This document shows, piece by piece, positions 45,252 to 54,063 of a DNA stretch of 64,000 bases. A model generated the notes under the pieces. The model searched no databases. It was not told the DNA's origin and saw only the letters and a program-made list of their open reading frames with translations. Within the stretch, counting starts at the first letter, position 1. Every line of letters begins with the position of its first letter. Made by a program: the position numbers and the translations under genes. The stretch is from CAVWZH01 sp963765285 (GTDB lineage: Bacteria; Acidobacteriota; Terriglobia; Terriglobales; Acidobacteriaceae), in contig CAVXVR010000001.1 of the NCBI GenBank assembly GCA_963765285.1, positions 62,001-126,000 on the forward strand, written 5' to 3'.

Positions 45252-45920
45252 ATGGTTCCAGATGGCTACTATTACGCGCTTCCGCTCGCAGCCGCGGGCG
45301 TGGTCGTGGGCTGGCTGACGAGTCCGGCGTGGGCCGTGCCCGCATTTCTGCTGGCGGCGTTCTTCCTATGGTTTTTCCGCGATCCGGAACGCCAGATTCC
45401 GCAGACCGATGGAGCAGTGGTATCGCCAGGCGACGGCAAGGTCACTGACGTTTCTCCCGTCACCGTGGAAGGTGTGCGGCGCACGCGAATCAGCGTCTTC
45501 CTAAGCGTGTTTGACGTTCACGTGAATCGCTCTCCGGTGAGCGGGGTGATTCGAGAGGTTCACTATCGGCGCGGAAAGTTCTTGAACGCGATGAATCCAG
45601 CCTCGGCCGTCGAGAACGAGCAGAACGTTGTGACCGTGGAGGCCGACGGCCATACTGTGATATTCAAACAGATCGCCGGAGTGCTGGCCCGCAGAATTGT
45701 GTTCACCAAGAAGGTGGGTGATCGCGTGACCCGTGGAGAGCGTGTGGGCCTGATCAAATTCGGGTCGCGAGTGGACTTGTTGTTCGATGCGTCTGCCAGC
45801 TTGCAAGTGAAACCGGGGGACCGGGTAAAGGGCGGAGCGACCGTGATGGCGTATCTGCCCCCAGAGCGGGGACAACTTGCCGCAGCAGGATTAGAAACGA
45901 CTCGCCAAGGAGCGGAATGA
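45252..45920 (+). CDS. psd: Phosphatidylserine decarboxylase proenzyme
   Basis: A 222-residue short-type decarboxylase. It has the early SPGDGKVTDVSPV and VFDVHVNRSPVSG segments, and the self-cleavage site FGSR near residue 178, where the Gly-Ser bond is cut and the serine becomes the pyruvoyl group. It turns phosphatidylserine into phosphatidylethanolamine at the membrane. Its stop overlaps pssA, so the two steps of the pathway are coupled. Confidence 0.93.
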   Translation: MVPDGYYYALPLAAAGVVVGWLTSPAWAVPAFLLAAFFLWFFRDPERQIPQTDGAVVSPGDGKVTDVSPVTVEGVRRTRISVFLSVFDVHVNRSPVSGVIREVHYRRGKFLNAMNPASAVENEQNVVTVEADGHTVIFKQIAGVLARRIVFTKKVGDRVTRGERVGLIKFGSRVDLLFDASASLQVKPGDRVKGGATVMAYLPPERGQLAAAGLETTRQGAE

Positions 45921-46810
45921 TGGATGATCCCGAAGTTCCGCAAACGCCCAGACGCCGAAGAAAAACCGACACACCGGGAGGCCGCCTGCGCCGCGGCTTA
46001 TACATCCTGCCGTCGTTGTTTACGACCGGAAATCTTGCCCTCGGATACTACGCGATTTTGCAGGTGACCCGCGGGTCGGCGCTCGAGCCCTGGCATTTTG
46101 ACAACGCGGCCAAGGCTATTGGCTTCGCGGTGCTGTTTGATGGCCTGGACGGGCGCATTGCCCGGATGACCAAGACCAGCAGCGAGTTCGGCCGCGAACT
46201 CGATTCGCTGGCTGATGTCACCACCTTCGGAGTCGCCCCCGCGATGCTGGCCTGGCTCTGGGGATTCCGCCAGCTGTTGACGAGCAGCCTGGGATCTCTG
46301 CATGTGAACCTGCCGCAACTCGGAGAGTTCGGCGGATTTCTATTCCTGCTGGCCGGCGCCAGCAGGCTGGCTCGATTCAACATCAGCCATAATCCTGAGC
46401 CTTCGAATCCCGGGCGTCCGGGAAAAAAGTATTTTGTCGGCATGCCGATTCCAGCCGCGGCTGGGGTCGTCGCTGCGGTCGTTCACTTTACCAGCGGCGA
46501 ACCGCTAGCTTCGGCGTGGACCGCCATCAGTTGGTTGCTCCTGCTGGCGGCCGTTGCCTACTTGATGGTGAGCACATGGCGTTTTTACAGCTTCAAAGAC
46601 ATTGATTTGGGTTCCCGCCAGCCCTTCCGGCTAATCATTTTGTTCGGGTTGTTATTCACCGCGATCCGGTTTTACTCGCACTGGGTGCTCTTTCTGATTG
46701 CCCTGCTGTACATGTTCTCCGCCGTTTTCTGGCGATTGAAGTGGATTCTGCGCCGAAAGTCCGGTCCACCCGCGCCGCCGGCGTATAAGGAAGCTTCGCA
46801 GACCTCATGA
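45917..46810 (+). CDS. pssA: CDP-diacylglycerol--serine O-phosphatidyltransferase
   Basis: A 297-residue membrane enzyme. The CDP-alcohol phosphotransferase signature is complete: DGLDGRIAR, then eight residues, then GRELDSLAD, which matches DxxDGxxAR-x8-GxxxDxxxD. About seven hydrophobic segments follow. It makes phosphatidylserine, the substrate of the decarboxylase encoded upstream. 4-bp overlaps on both sides. Confidence 0.94.
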   Translation: MMDDPEVPQTPRRRRKTDTPGGRLRRGLYILPSLFTTGNLALGYYAILQVTRGSALEPWHFDNAAKAIGFAVLFDGLDGRIARMTKTSSEFGRELDSLADVTTFGVAPAMLAWLWGFRQLLTSSLGSLHVNLPQLGEFGGFLFLLAGASRLARFNISHNPEPSNPGRPGKKYFVGMPIPAAAGVVAAVVHFTSGEPLASAWTAISWLLLLAAVAYLMVSTWRFYSFKDIDLGSRQPFRLIILFGLLFTAIRFYSHWVLFLIALLYMFSAVFWRLKWILRRKSGPPAPPAYKEASQTS

Positions 46811-47886
46811 CTTCCCTGCCCAAACCTGTGGTCGTAGCCCACCCAGAACCGGCTCGTACCGGCAATCTCTACCGTGTGGCCATCGTGGGGGCCGCCACGC
46901 TCAAAGGGAAAGAGGTGGCGGAGGTGCTCAACGACCGGAACTTTCCGTCCGTGGATGTAAAGTTGCTCGACGATGACGAATCGCTGGGGCAATTAGAAAC
47001 CATGGGCCAGGAAATCTCGTTCATCCAAAGCGTGCGGGCGGAGCAATTCGACCGGGTGGACTTTACCTTTTTTGCTTCGAACCCGGAGTGCACACTGAAG
47101 AACTGGAAGACGGCGCAGAAGGCAGGCAGCGCCATTGTGGATCTTTCGTATGCGTTAGAGGGCGAACGCGACGCACTCATTCGCTCGCCCTGGATCGAGC
47201 GCCAACTGGGGCAAGTGTGGACCCCTCAACTGCAGCCCGGGCCGGCCGTGGTGGCTCATCCGGCCGCAGTGGTGTTGGCGCTGTTGCTGCTTCGAGCCCA
47301 GAAGGCCGGCACGCTCAAACGTGTAAATGTGGCTATGTTTGAGCCCGCTTCGGAGCACGGACAAAAAGGAATGGACGAGCTGCACGAACAGACGGTGAAT
47401 CTGCTCTCATTCCAGCCGCTGCCCAAGAAGATCTTCGACGCGCAAGTGGCTTTCAATATGGTGGCACGTTACGGCGAACACTCGGCTACGGCGCTGGCGG
47501 CAGTAGAGCAGCGTGTACTGAGGCATTATGGGCGAATCGCGGGTAAACAGGCGCCCTTGCCTTCGCTGCTTCTTCTACAAGCGCCAATTTTCCACGGATA
47601 TGCTTTTGCACTGCATCTGGAACTGGATCAGCCGGCTGATATCGAAGAGATGACACGCGCGCTGGCCGGAGAGCATGTGAACGTGACTCATCTGGCCGAA
47701 GATTCGCCGAGCAATGTGAATGCGGCCGGACAAGGCGATGTGCTGGTCTCTGTTCTGCCGGATGCGAATCTCGCGAACGGCCTATGGCTCTGGGCGGCGG
47801 CCGACAATTTACGCATCGCGGCAACCACCGCGGTCGAATGCGCCGAATCCATGGCCGCCAGCCGTCCCCGGGGGCAGATTCAATGA
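46807..47886 (+). CDS. Aspartate-semialdehyde dehydrogenase-like protein without the catalytic cysteine
   Basis: A 359-residue protein with an N-terminal NAD(P) fold (YRVAIVGAATLKGKEVAEVL) and the C-terminal Asd/ArgC-type dimerisation domain (FEPASEHGQKGMDELHEQT). Where true Asd has an active Cys in a segment like SNCST, this protein reads VAHPAAVVLALLL near residue 148, so normal catalysis is not expected. It resembles the Usg-1 type paralogs. It lies with overlapping ends between pssA and lptE, not with lysine or threonine genes. The role is unknown. Confidence 0.82.
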   Translation: MTSLPKPVVVAHPEPARTGNLYRVAIVGAATLKGKEVAEVLNDRNFPSVDVKLLDDDESLGQLETMGQEISFIQSVRAEQFDRVDFTFFASNPECTLKNWKTAQKAGSAIVDLSYALEGERDALIRSPWIERQLGQVWTPQLQPGPAVVAHPAAVVLALLLLRAQKAGTLKRVNVAMFEPASEHGQKGMDELHEQTVNLLSFQPLPKKIFDAQVAFNMVARYGEHSATALAAVEQRVLRHYGRIAGKQAPLPSLLLLQAPIFHGYAFALHLELDQPADIEEMTRALAGEHVNVTHLAEDSPSNVNAAGQGDVLVSVLPDANLANGLWLWAAADNLRIAATTAVECAESMAASRPRGQIQ

Positions 47887-48425
47887 CGCCGGGTCGCGGA
47901 CTTCCGGCCAGGATCTGTTTGGCCGGAGTAGTTGTCATCTGCGCCTTCGCTCTCGCATGCGGTTATCACACTGGCGGCCATGCGGTCACGTTGCCCGAGA
48001 ATGTCCAGACCATTGCCATTCCCGCCTTCAGCAATCAGACGCAGACTTTCAAGATTGAACAGTTGCTCACGGCAGCTGTGGTGCGCGAGATGATCACACG
48101 GACCCACTATCATGTCATCAATGAAGCAGGAGAAGGCGCCGACGCCACGCTGAAAGGATCCGTGCTGAGCACCTCCACGGTGCCGTTGACTTATGATTCC
48201 ACAACGGGGCGAGCTTCGAGCGTGCTGGTGGTGGTGAGCATGAGCGTTTCTTTGACCGAGCGTGACGGCAAAGTGCTGTATCAGAATCCGGCGTATTTTT
48301 TCCGCGAGCAATATCAGGTTTCGAGCGAGAACCCCAGCTTCTTCGAGGAGGACACGCCAGCCCTGGAGCGGCTCTCGCGCGAGTTTGCCCGGACTCTGGT
48401 TTCGAACATTCTGGAGGGCTTCTGA
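47883..48425 (+). CDS. lptE: LptE-like LPS-assembly lipoprotein
   Basis: About 180 residues. The N-terminus carries a lipoprotein signal (AGVVVICAFALACGYHTGG) with the lipidated Cys in LACGY, as in LptE. The core NVQTIAIPAFSNQTQTFKIEQLLTAAV, read as TIAIPAFSNQTQ, and the polar strand-rich second half fit the family. LptE plugs the LptD barrel that inserts LPS in the outer membrane. The ATG at 47883 overlaps the previous stop. Confidence 0.85.
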   Translation: MTPGRGLPARICLAGVVVICAFALACGYHTGGHAVTLPENVQTIAIPAFSNQTQTFKIEQLLTAAVVREMITRTHYHVINEAGEGADATLKGSVLSTSTVPLTYDSTTGRASSVLVVVSMSVSLTERDGKVLYQNPAYFFREQYQVSSENPSFFEEDTPALERLSREFARTLVSNILEGF

Positions 48426-49549
48426 TGCGCGCCTTCGCCCAGGCGGACCGTTTCGTTGCCGATGTGCAAGCGCGCAAACTGCGTCCGGCTTACGTTTTCG
48501 TGGGCGATGAAGTTTTCTTCCGCAAGCGCTGCCGGGAAGCCATCATCGAGCATCTGGTTCCTGCCGACTTGCGGGATTTCAGCCTGTTCGAGTTTGATCT
48601 GGCCGAGACTAGCCTGGGTGAAATCCTGGACCGGGCGCGCACCCCCTCGCTGATGGCCCCGTTTCAGGTGTTCTTCATTCGCGGGGTCAAGACTCTGTTC
48701 GGCCGGGGATCGAATGAAGAAAAGCTGGCGGCCATCGAGAGCTACTGCAAAGATCCGAATCCCGATGCGGTGCTGATTCTGGTGGCCGACCACATCAGCA
48801 TTCCCGCCGACGCTCGCCGCATGGACATGCAGGACAAAGAGCGTTACGAGCGCATCCGCGAAACTCTGGGTGAATATTGCGGAATCGTCGAACTGGCGCG
48901 CGTGGAAGAAGGCGAAGCCGTCCGCTGGATTGGCGAATACTGCGTTACGCGGGATGTGAAGATCGATCCTGACGCAAGCCGCGAGCTGGTGGACGCGCTC
49001 GGCGGCGACATGATGATGATCTCCAACGAACTGGAGAAGCTGATTCTTTACGTCGGCGAGAAAAAACGCATCACCCTGGGCGATGTCGAGACGATGGTGC
49101 TGGCGGCCAAGCAGCGGTCGTTGTATGAACTGACCGATGCGATTTCCGCGCGCGACTGTGTGCGAGCCCTGCAAGTGCTGGATGCAATCTTATCGGCCGG
49201 TGAGGGGGACGAGGCCGCGATCGGCCATCTCTACATGCTGGCCAAGACGTTCCGCCAGATGCTGGTCATCCTGGAGCGCAATGTGCGCGACCAGCGCATG
49301 TTGTGGGCGGCGCTGTGGCAGGGATTTCGAGTGCCTCCGTTTGCCGCCGATGACATCATCCGGCAAGCGCGGCGCTACAAATCGAAACGTGACCTGACCC
49401 GTGGAATTCGCCTGATTGCGAAAGCTGATCTCGCTCTACGCTCGAATCCCGTGAGCAAGCGGATGGTGCTGGAAAAGCTGGTGATGGATCTGGCAGCCGA
49501 GCCGAAACCAGAGATCCCGGGCTGGGCGCAGGAAGAGTTGCCGGTTTAG
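48425..49549 (+). CDS. holA: DNA polymerase III subunit delta
   Basis: A 374-residue protein with the HolA layout: an N-terminal AAA-like fold without a nucleotide-binding P-loop (AYVFVGDEVFFRKRC), the segment VLILVADHIS near residue 117 and the helical C-terminal domain (SLYELTDAISARDCVRALQVL). Delta opens the sliding clamp in the clamp-loader complex. The start overlaps the lptE stop (TGATG). Confidence 0.9.
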   Translation: MRAFAQADRFVADVQARKLRPAYVFVGDEVFFRKRCREAIIEHLVPADLRDFSLFEFDLAETSLGEILDRARTPSLMAPFQVFFIRGVKTLFGRGSNEEKLAAIESYCKDPNPDAVLILVADHISIPADARRMDMQDKERYERIRETLGEYCGIVELARVEEGEAVRWIGEYCVTRDVKIDPDASRELVDALGGDMMMISNELEKLILYVGEKKRITLGDVETMVLAAKQRSLYELTDAISARDCVRALQVLDAILSAGEGDEAAIGHLYMLAKTFRQMLVILERNVRDQRMLWAALWQGFRVPPFAADDIIRQARRYKSKRDLTRGIRLIAKADLALRSNPVSKRMVLEKLVMDLAAEPKPEIPGWAQEELPV

Positions 49550-49608
49550 CTTTCAGCTTTCAGCCGTCAGCAATCCGCTCGCGCCTTTCTAATTTGGACC
49601 AATCTACA

Positions 49609-50358
49609 ATGGCGGACGTAGCTGCCTATTTCCATCGCATCGGTTACACCGGACCCACAACTCCAACTACCCAAACCCTACGCGATCTTCATCGCGCTCA
49701 CCTGTTTGCGGTTCCCTTCGAAAATCTCGATATCCCACTCGGCCGCAAGATCGTTTGCGACGAAGAGGCTTTTCTCCGCAAGATTGTTGAACGGCGGCGG
49801 GGCGGATTTTGCTACGAGATGAACGGCGCCTTCGCTGCTCTGCTGCGGGCGCTGGGGTTCAAGGTGACGCTGCTCTCGGCCCGCGTGCCGCGGGAAGATG
49901 GAAGCGACGGGCCGGAGTTTGATCATCTTGCGTTGCGCGTCGACCTGGAGGAGCCGTGGCTGGCGGACGTGGGATTTGGTGAATCGTTTCTTGATCCCTT
50001 GCGCCTCGAGCCCGGAACTGAGCAGTCGCAGCCGGTCGGAAGATTTCGCATTACGGAAAAGGAAAACGCCCTCCACGTCGAGCGCATGACGGCGGACGCG
50101 GTTTGGAAACGGGAATATTCGTTTACTCTGCAACCGAGGCGGCTGGAAGAATTTGCTGCCATGTGTCGATACCACCAGAGTTCGCCCGAATCGCCCTTCA
50201 CCCGCAAACGATTGTGCACCAAGGCGACGCCCGACGGGCGCATAACGCTCTCTGACCGGCGGCTGTTGATAACGCGAGAAGGAAAGAGGGAAGAGCGACT
50301 GCTGAGTGAGGAAGAACAACAAATTGCGTTGCGAGAGCGCTTCGGTATCTTCCTTTGA
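49609..50358 (+). CDS. Arylamine N-acetyltransferase
   Basis: About 249 residues. The Cys-His-Asp triad is present: RRGGFCYEMNGAF near residue 69, FDHLALRV near 107 and WLADVGFG near 122. The N-terminal FAVPFENLDIPLG segment is also typical. It transfers acetyl from acetyl-CoA to arylamines or hydrazines. The ATG at 49609 is preferred over a TTG at 49594. Confidence 0.92.
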   Translation: MADVAAYFHRIGYTGPTTPTTQTLRDLHRAHLFAVPFENLDIPLGRKIVCDEEAFLRKIVERRRGGFCYEMNGAFAALLRALGFKVTLLSARVPREDGSDGPEFDHLALRVDLEEPWLADVGFGESFLDPLRLEPGTEQSQPVGRFRITEKENALHVERMTADAVWKREYSFTLQPRRLEEFAAMCRYHQSSPESPFTRKRLCTKATPDGRITLSDRRLLITREGKREERLLSEEEQQIALRERFGIFL

Positions 50359-50553
50359 ACCCGGAAATACCCGCCGCCCAGCATGGCGTCGGTCGGGGCC
50401 GCTCGTAGACCCGGTTGTGCGCCCGGCGCACAGGGTCTAATTTCCATCGGGAGGGGTCGGGATGACCCTCGGCCCCACTTGGCAGTTTCAAGCGGATCAG
50501 AGCCAGACGGGGAAAGGATACAAGCTGAAAGCTGACGGCTGAAAGCTGACAGC

Positions 50554-50817
50554 TTATTTCAACGCCGCCAAACGCTTGCTCAGGCGGGACTTATAGCGCG
50601 ACGCAGTGTTTTCGTGCAACGTGCCCTTCTGGATCGCCTTATCCAGCACAGAAACCGTCGTGCGGAAGACCAGCTCGGCTTCTTTCTTGTCGCCTTTGGC
50701 GAGGGCCTCGCGCAGTTCGCGCAGCGCGGACCGCAGATGAGAGGCATTGGCCCGGTTGCGGGCGGTGCGCTTTTCCGTCTGACGGACGCGCTTTAATGCA
50801 GAAAAATGATCAGCCAT
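50554..50817 (-). CDS. rpsT: 30S ribosomal protein S20
   Basis: An 87-residue, very basic helical protein (SALKRVRQTEKRTARNRANA at the N-terminus, NTASRYKSRLSKRL at the C-terminus) of normal S20 length. It binds 16S rRNA early in small-subunit assembly. Transcribed away from the AAA gene. No hairpin terminator is clear downstream; imperfect AGCTTTCAGC repeats fill the gap. Confidence 0.95.
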   Translation of the reverse strand: MADHFSALKRVRQTEKRTARNRANASHLRSALRELREALAKGDKKEAELVFRTTVSVLDKAIQKGTLHENTASRYKSRLSKRLAALK

Positions 50818-50920
50818 GTTTACTCATTACCTTCGTTTTCTGTGAGATGCTTCCGGCGGGCACTGAATTAGCGACCGAAACAGTATTCTACGAGAGTAAG
50901 TTGCGCCTGGTCAACCTGAT

Positions 50921-52606
50921 ATGTCGAATCCTGGTATGTCGAACCCTGACTTGTCGAATCCGCTGGAGCGTCTGAAAGTTCTCATCAACTCCTCCACGCC
51001 GATCGTGGTGATGGAGACGGTCGAGGAAATGCGCGCGGTCAGCCTGGTGCGGGCTTCCTGCGCCGATCTGAACATGGCGGTTTTCGAGTGGAGCATCGCC
51101 GACGGCCTGGTGCGTTCGGGCAGCAACGCTCCGGCAATTCCTGCGGCAGAGTTGCAGATGCGCATCAATGCCGGGCACGCGGCTGATCCGGCCGCGGCGG
51201 CCACGAAGACCGCGATCTATAACACGACCGATCCGGTGCAGGCGCTGGCTAATCTCGAGACGATGACAGTTGAGGCCGTGTTCATCCTTAAGGATTTTCA
51301 CCGGCACATGGAGAATCCCGTAATCGTGCGCCGGCTGCGCGATGTGGGGCAGAAATTTTCGGCGAACCGGCGCACTCTCGTTCTCACTGCCCCTTCCATC
51401 AGCATGCCGGCTGAGCTGGTGAGCCTGGTGGAGTATCTGGATTTACCTCTGCCCGATCCGGCACGATTGCGCGAGATCATTGAAGAGACGTTCAAACGAC
51501 TCTCGAAGACCTATACGCTGCAACTCCGGCTGGATTCGGCCGGCGTTGATGCCATGGCGGCCAATCTCCGCGGGCTGGCGGAAGAAGAAGCGGAGCGGGC
51601 CATTTCGCAGGCGCTGGTGGCGCGGTATGCGTTGTGCCCAGAGAGCGTGAGTGACGTGCTGGAGGCTAAGAAAGAACTTCTGCGGCGTTCGGGCATGCTC
51701 GAATTCGTCGACGCCGCGGACGACATGGCGAGCGTCGGCGGATTAGAGAACCTGAAGCAGTGGCTGGCTCTGCGGCGTGGCGCGTGGGAGGAGTCGGCCC
51801 GGCAGTTTGGGCTCGAACCTCCTCGGGGCATGATTATTCTCGGCGTGCAAGGCTGCGGCAAGTCTTTGTGCGCGCGGGCCGTCGCGGGGGAATGGAAGCT
51901 TCCGCTGGTGAAATTCGATACCGCCGCGATCTTCGACAAGTACATCGGTGAGACAGAAAAGCGGATCCAGAAAGTGTTTCAGGTGGCGGAAGGGCTGGCG
52001 CCATGCGTCTTGTGGATCGACGAGCTGGAAAAAGTCTTCGCCGGGAGCGGGCCGGATTCGGCTTCGGCGGATGCAGGGGTTTCGTCGCGGTTGCTGGGTT
52101 CGTTTCTTTCCTGGATGCAGGACCGCAAAGCGCCGGTGTTCGTGGCAGCGACCTGCAATAACGTGACGGCGCTGCCGCCGGAACTGATCCGCAAGGGACG
52201 CTTCGACGAATTGTTCTTTGTGGATCTGCCGAATCAAGCGGAGAGAAAGCAGATTCTGGCGATCCAACTAAAGCGGAGGAAGCGCAATCCGGCGGAGTTT
52301 GATTTGGATCGGGTCGCTAGCGCTGCAAAGGGATATTCCGGCGCGGAAATCGACGCAGCGGTGCAGACGGCGCTGTATGCGGCGTATTCGGGTAGGGGCG
52401 GGTCTACGACCCGCCCGGACGGGGCAGAGCCCCGTCCCCACACGCCCAGTGGTAGCGATCTGACCACTCAGCACTTGCTCGACGCTTTGGCGCACACCGT
52501 GCCGCTTTCCATCACGCGGGCCGAGGAGATCCAGGCGCTGCGGGAGTGGGCGAAGGACCGGGCGGTGCCAGCGTCTTCCTCGGATGCGCGCGGAGAAGGC
52601 GCATAA
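50921..52606 (+). CDS. Ycf46-like AAA ATPase with a repeat-encoded insert
   Basis: A 561-residue protein. An N-terminal domain like that of Ycf46 precedes an AAA module with Walker A GVQGCGKSLCARAVAG near residue 308, Walker B CVLWIDELEKVFAG near 365 and the sensor segment VAATCNNVTALPPELIRKGRFDE, read as RKGRFDELF for the arginine fingers. Near residues 490-511 a Gly/Arg/Pro/Thr-rich insert (GRGGSTTRPDGAEPRP) is encoded by a palindromic repeat. The first 14 codons are a 15-base tandem repeat (MSNPG, MSNPD, LSNP). Start at 50921 or 50936. The function of Ycf46-like proteins is unclear. Confidence 0.85.
   Translation: MSNPGMSNPDLSNPLERLKVLINSSTPIVVMETVEEMRAVSLVRASCADLNMAVFEWSIADGLVRSGSNAPAIPAAELQMRINAGHAADPAAAATKTAIYNTTDPVQALANLETMTVEAVFILKDFHRHMENPVIVRRLRDVGQKFSANRRTLVLTAPSISMPAELVSLVEYLDLPLPDPARLREIIEETFKRLSKTYTLQLRLDSAGVDAMAANLRGLAEEEAERAISQALVARYALCPESVSDVLEAKKELLRRSGMLEFVDAADDMASVGGLENLKQWLALRRGAWEESARQFGLEPPRGMIILGVQGCGKSLCARAVAGEWKLPLVKFDTAAIFDKYIGETEKRIQKVFQVAEGLAPCVLWIDELEKVFAGSGPDSASADAGVSSRLLGSFLSWMQDRKAPVFVAATCNNVTALPPELIRKGRFDELFFVDLPNQAERKQILAIQLKRRKRNPAEFDLDRVASAAKGYSGAEIDAAVQTALYAAYSGRGGSTTRPDGAEPRPHTPSGSDLTTQHLLDALAHTVPLSITRAEEIQALREWAKDRAVPASSSDARGEGA
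52397..52437. repeat. Twin palindrome inside the AAA ATPase gene
   Basis: Two hairpins in a row: GGCGGGT-CTACG-ACCCGCC (52397-52415) and GGACGGGGC-AGA-GCCCCGTCC (52417-52437). They lie inside the coding frame and are of the same type as the intergenic copy at 52796 and the coding copy in the ABC exporter. Confidence 0.75.
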
Positions 52607-52795
52607 AGTCCTCGTTCGACGCTGGATCGGCGGCCCATTGACTCCCGTCCAACGACGGGGGTAGGCTTAACGTAATGGTAGTTGCTTGCGCCTTGAGCGA
52701 GCACCGTCGGTTTTGCCTCCACTTAGAGAAGAATGGTTCGCGCGCGGGCGCGGGTGTGCCTGAATTTGAAAATTGCCGGCCCTGCGGGGTCGGCT

Positions 52796-52823
52796 GGACG
52801 GGTTTGAGACCCGTCCCTACACG
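52796..52823. repeat. GGACGGG palindromic repeat, intergenic copy
   Basis: GGACGGG-TTTGAGA-CCCGTCC followed by CTACACG lies in the 269-bp gap between the AAA ATPase and phoH genes. It is the cleanest copy and defines the repeat. The rest of the gap shows no gene or promoter I can support. Confidence 0.75.
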
Positions 52824-52875
52824 TTAGGAAGTGCGGGCTAGAGAACCGCATCTACCGTGCAGAGTATGGGAGTGA

Positions 52876-53952
52876 ATGAAGAAAAGCATCGCGATTAGCC
52901 CTAACATCGAGACCTTGTTCGGCACGCGGGATGAGAATCTGCATGTGCTGGAAGACGGGCTCAACATCACCATCGACCTGCGATCCGACGCCATTGACTT
53001 GGAAGGCGCGGCGCGCGACGTGGCTCGCGCCGAACAGCTTTTCAGTGACTACGACCACCTGCACCGTGCGGGCTTCACCTTCAATAATGGTGATTTGAAC
53101 AGCATGCTACGGGTGTTGGTCGCCGATCCCAAAGCTACGCTGCGTGGACTGGCCGAGGCCGGGCGGCAACGGTCGTTCGGCCGCCGGACGGTGCAGCCCA
53201 AAAGCGTGAATCAGCGCCGGTACGTGGAAGCGATTGAGAAGCACGACATGGTTTTCGGCATTGGGCCGGCGGGGACGGGCAAAACGTATCTGGCCGTGGC
53301 GATGGCGATCTCGGCGTTGCTGGCCAAACGGGTGAACCGGATCATTCTGGCGCGGCCTGCGGTTGAGGCGGGCGAGCGCCTGGGCTTTTTGCCGGGGACT
53401 TTGCAGGACAAGATTGATCCTTATCTGCGGCCGCTCTACGACGCGCTTTACGACATGCTCGATCCGGAAAAAGTGGACCGGTATCTGGAGAAGAATGTCA
53501 TCGAGATTGCGCCCATTGCGTTCATGCGCGGGCGGACGCTGAACGATTCGTTCGTCATTCTCGATGAAGCGCAGAACACGACTTCTGAGCAGATGAAGAT
53601 GTTCGTTACGCGGCTGGGGTTCAATTCCAAAGCCGTGATTACGGGAGACGTGACGCAGATCGACCTACCCAGCGCGCGGCGTAGCGGACTGCTCGAGGCC
53701 GTGGATGTGCTCAAGACGGTGGAAGGCTTGACATTCGTTTATTTCGACGAAGGCGACGTGGTTCGCCATCATCTTGTGCAGCGCATTATTCGGGCCTACG
53801 ACGAGCACAAAACCCGCGTGGCGGAGGGCCAGCTGTCTCTGCTGGATAGCAGAGGAAATGCCAACGGCAAGGCGGCAGGGATGATCGAGAAACCGCCCGC
53901 ACCGCACATCGTAGAAGTCGCCCGGGAAACCCCACTGGAAACCGAAGAGTAG
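52876..53952 (+). CDS. phoH: PhoH-like ATPase
   Basis: A 358-residue protein with an N-terminal RNA-binding-like segment and the PhoH ATPase domain: Walker A GPAGTGKTYLAVAMA near residue 133, ILARPAVEAGERLGFLPG near 156 and Walker B SFVILDEAQNTT near 222. It is probably an RNA-linked NTPase. Next comes ybeY, the usual phoH neighbour in many bacteria. GGGAG precedes the ATG. Confidence 0.92.
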   Translation: MKKSIAISPNIETLFGTRDENLHVLEDGLNITIDLRSDAIDLEGAARDVARAEQLFSDYDHLHRAGFTFNNGDLNSMLRVLVADPKATLRGLAEAGRQRSFGRRTVQPKSVNQRRYVEAIEKHDMVFGIGPAGTGKTYLAVAMAISALLAKRVNRIILARPAVEAGERLGFLPGTLQDKIDPYLRPLYDALYDMLDPEKVDRYLEKNVIEIAPIAFMRGRTLNDSFVILDEAQNTTSEQMKMFVTRLGFNSKAVITGDVTQIDLPSARRSGLLEAVDVLKTVEGLTFVYFDEGDVVRHHLVQRIIRAYDEHKTRVAEGQLSLLDSRGNANGKAAGMIEKPPAPHIVEVARETPLETEE

Positions 53953-54063
53953 AGAGACTAAGATTCTCAGGGAGGGCGCGGCAAATGGCCCTCCTGTTTA
54001 TTCTGTGCGGAAGCGGCAACCGCCGCGGGCACGAACCAGATATCCAAGGACAATCAGCAAGGC

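Noticed and set aside
49548..49590. AGCTTTCAGC direct repeats flanking the N-acetyltransferase as a CRISPR or att site
   Set aside because: Units are short, irregular and low in complexity, with a similar patch at 50522-50552; no spacers, integrase or cas genes.
52620..52760. Possible tRNA-like or small RNA segment downstream of the AAA gene
   Set aside because: I could not fold a cloverleaf with a proper T-loop or acceptor stem; no support for an RNA gene.
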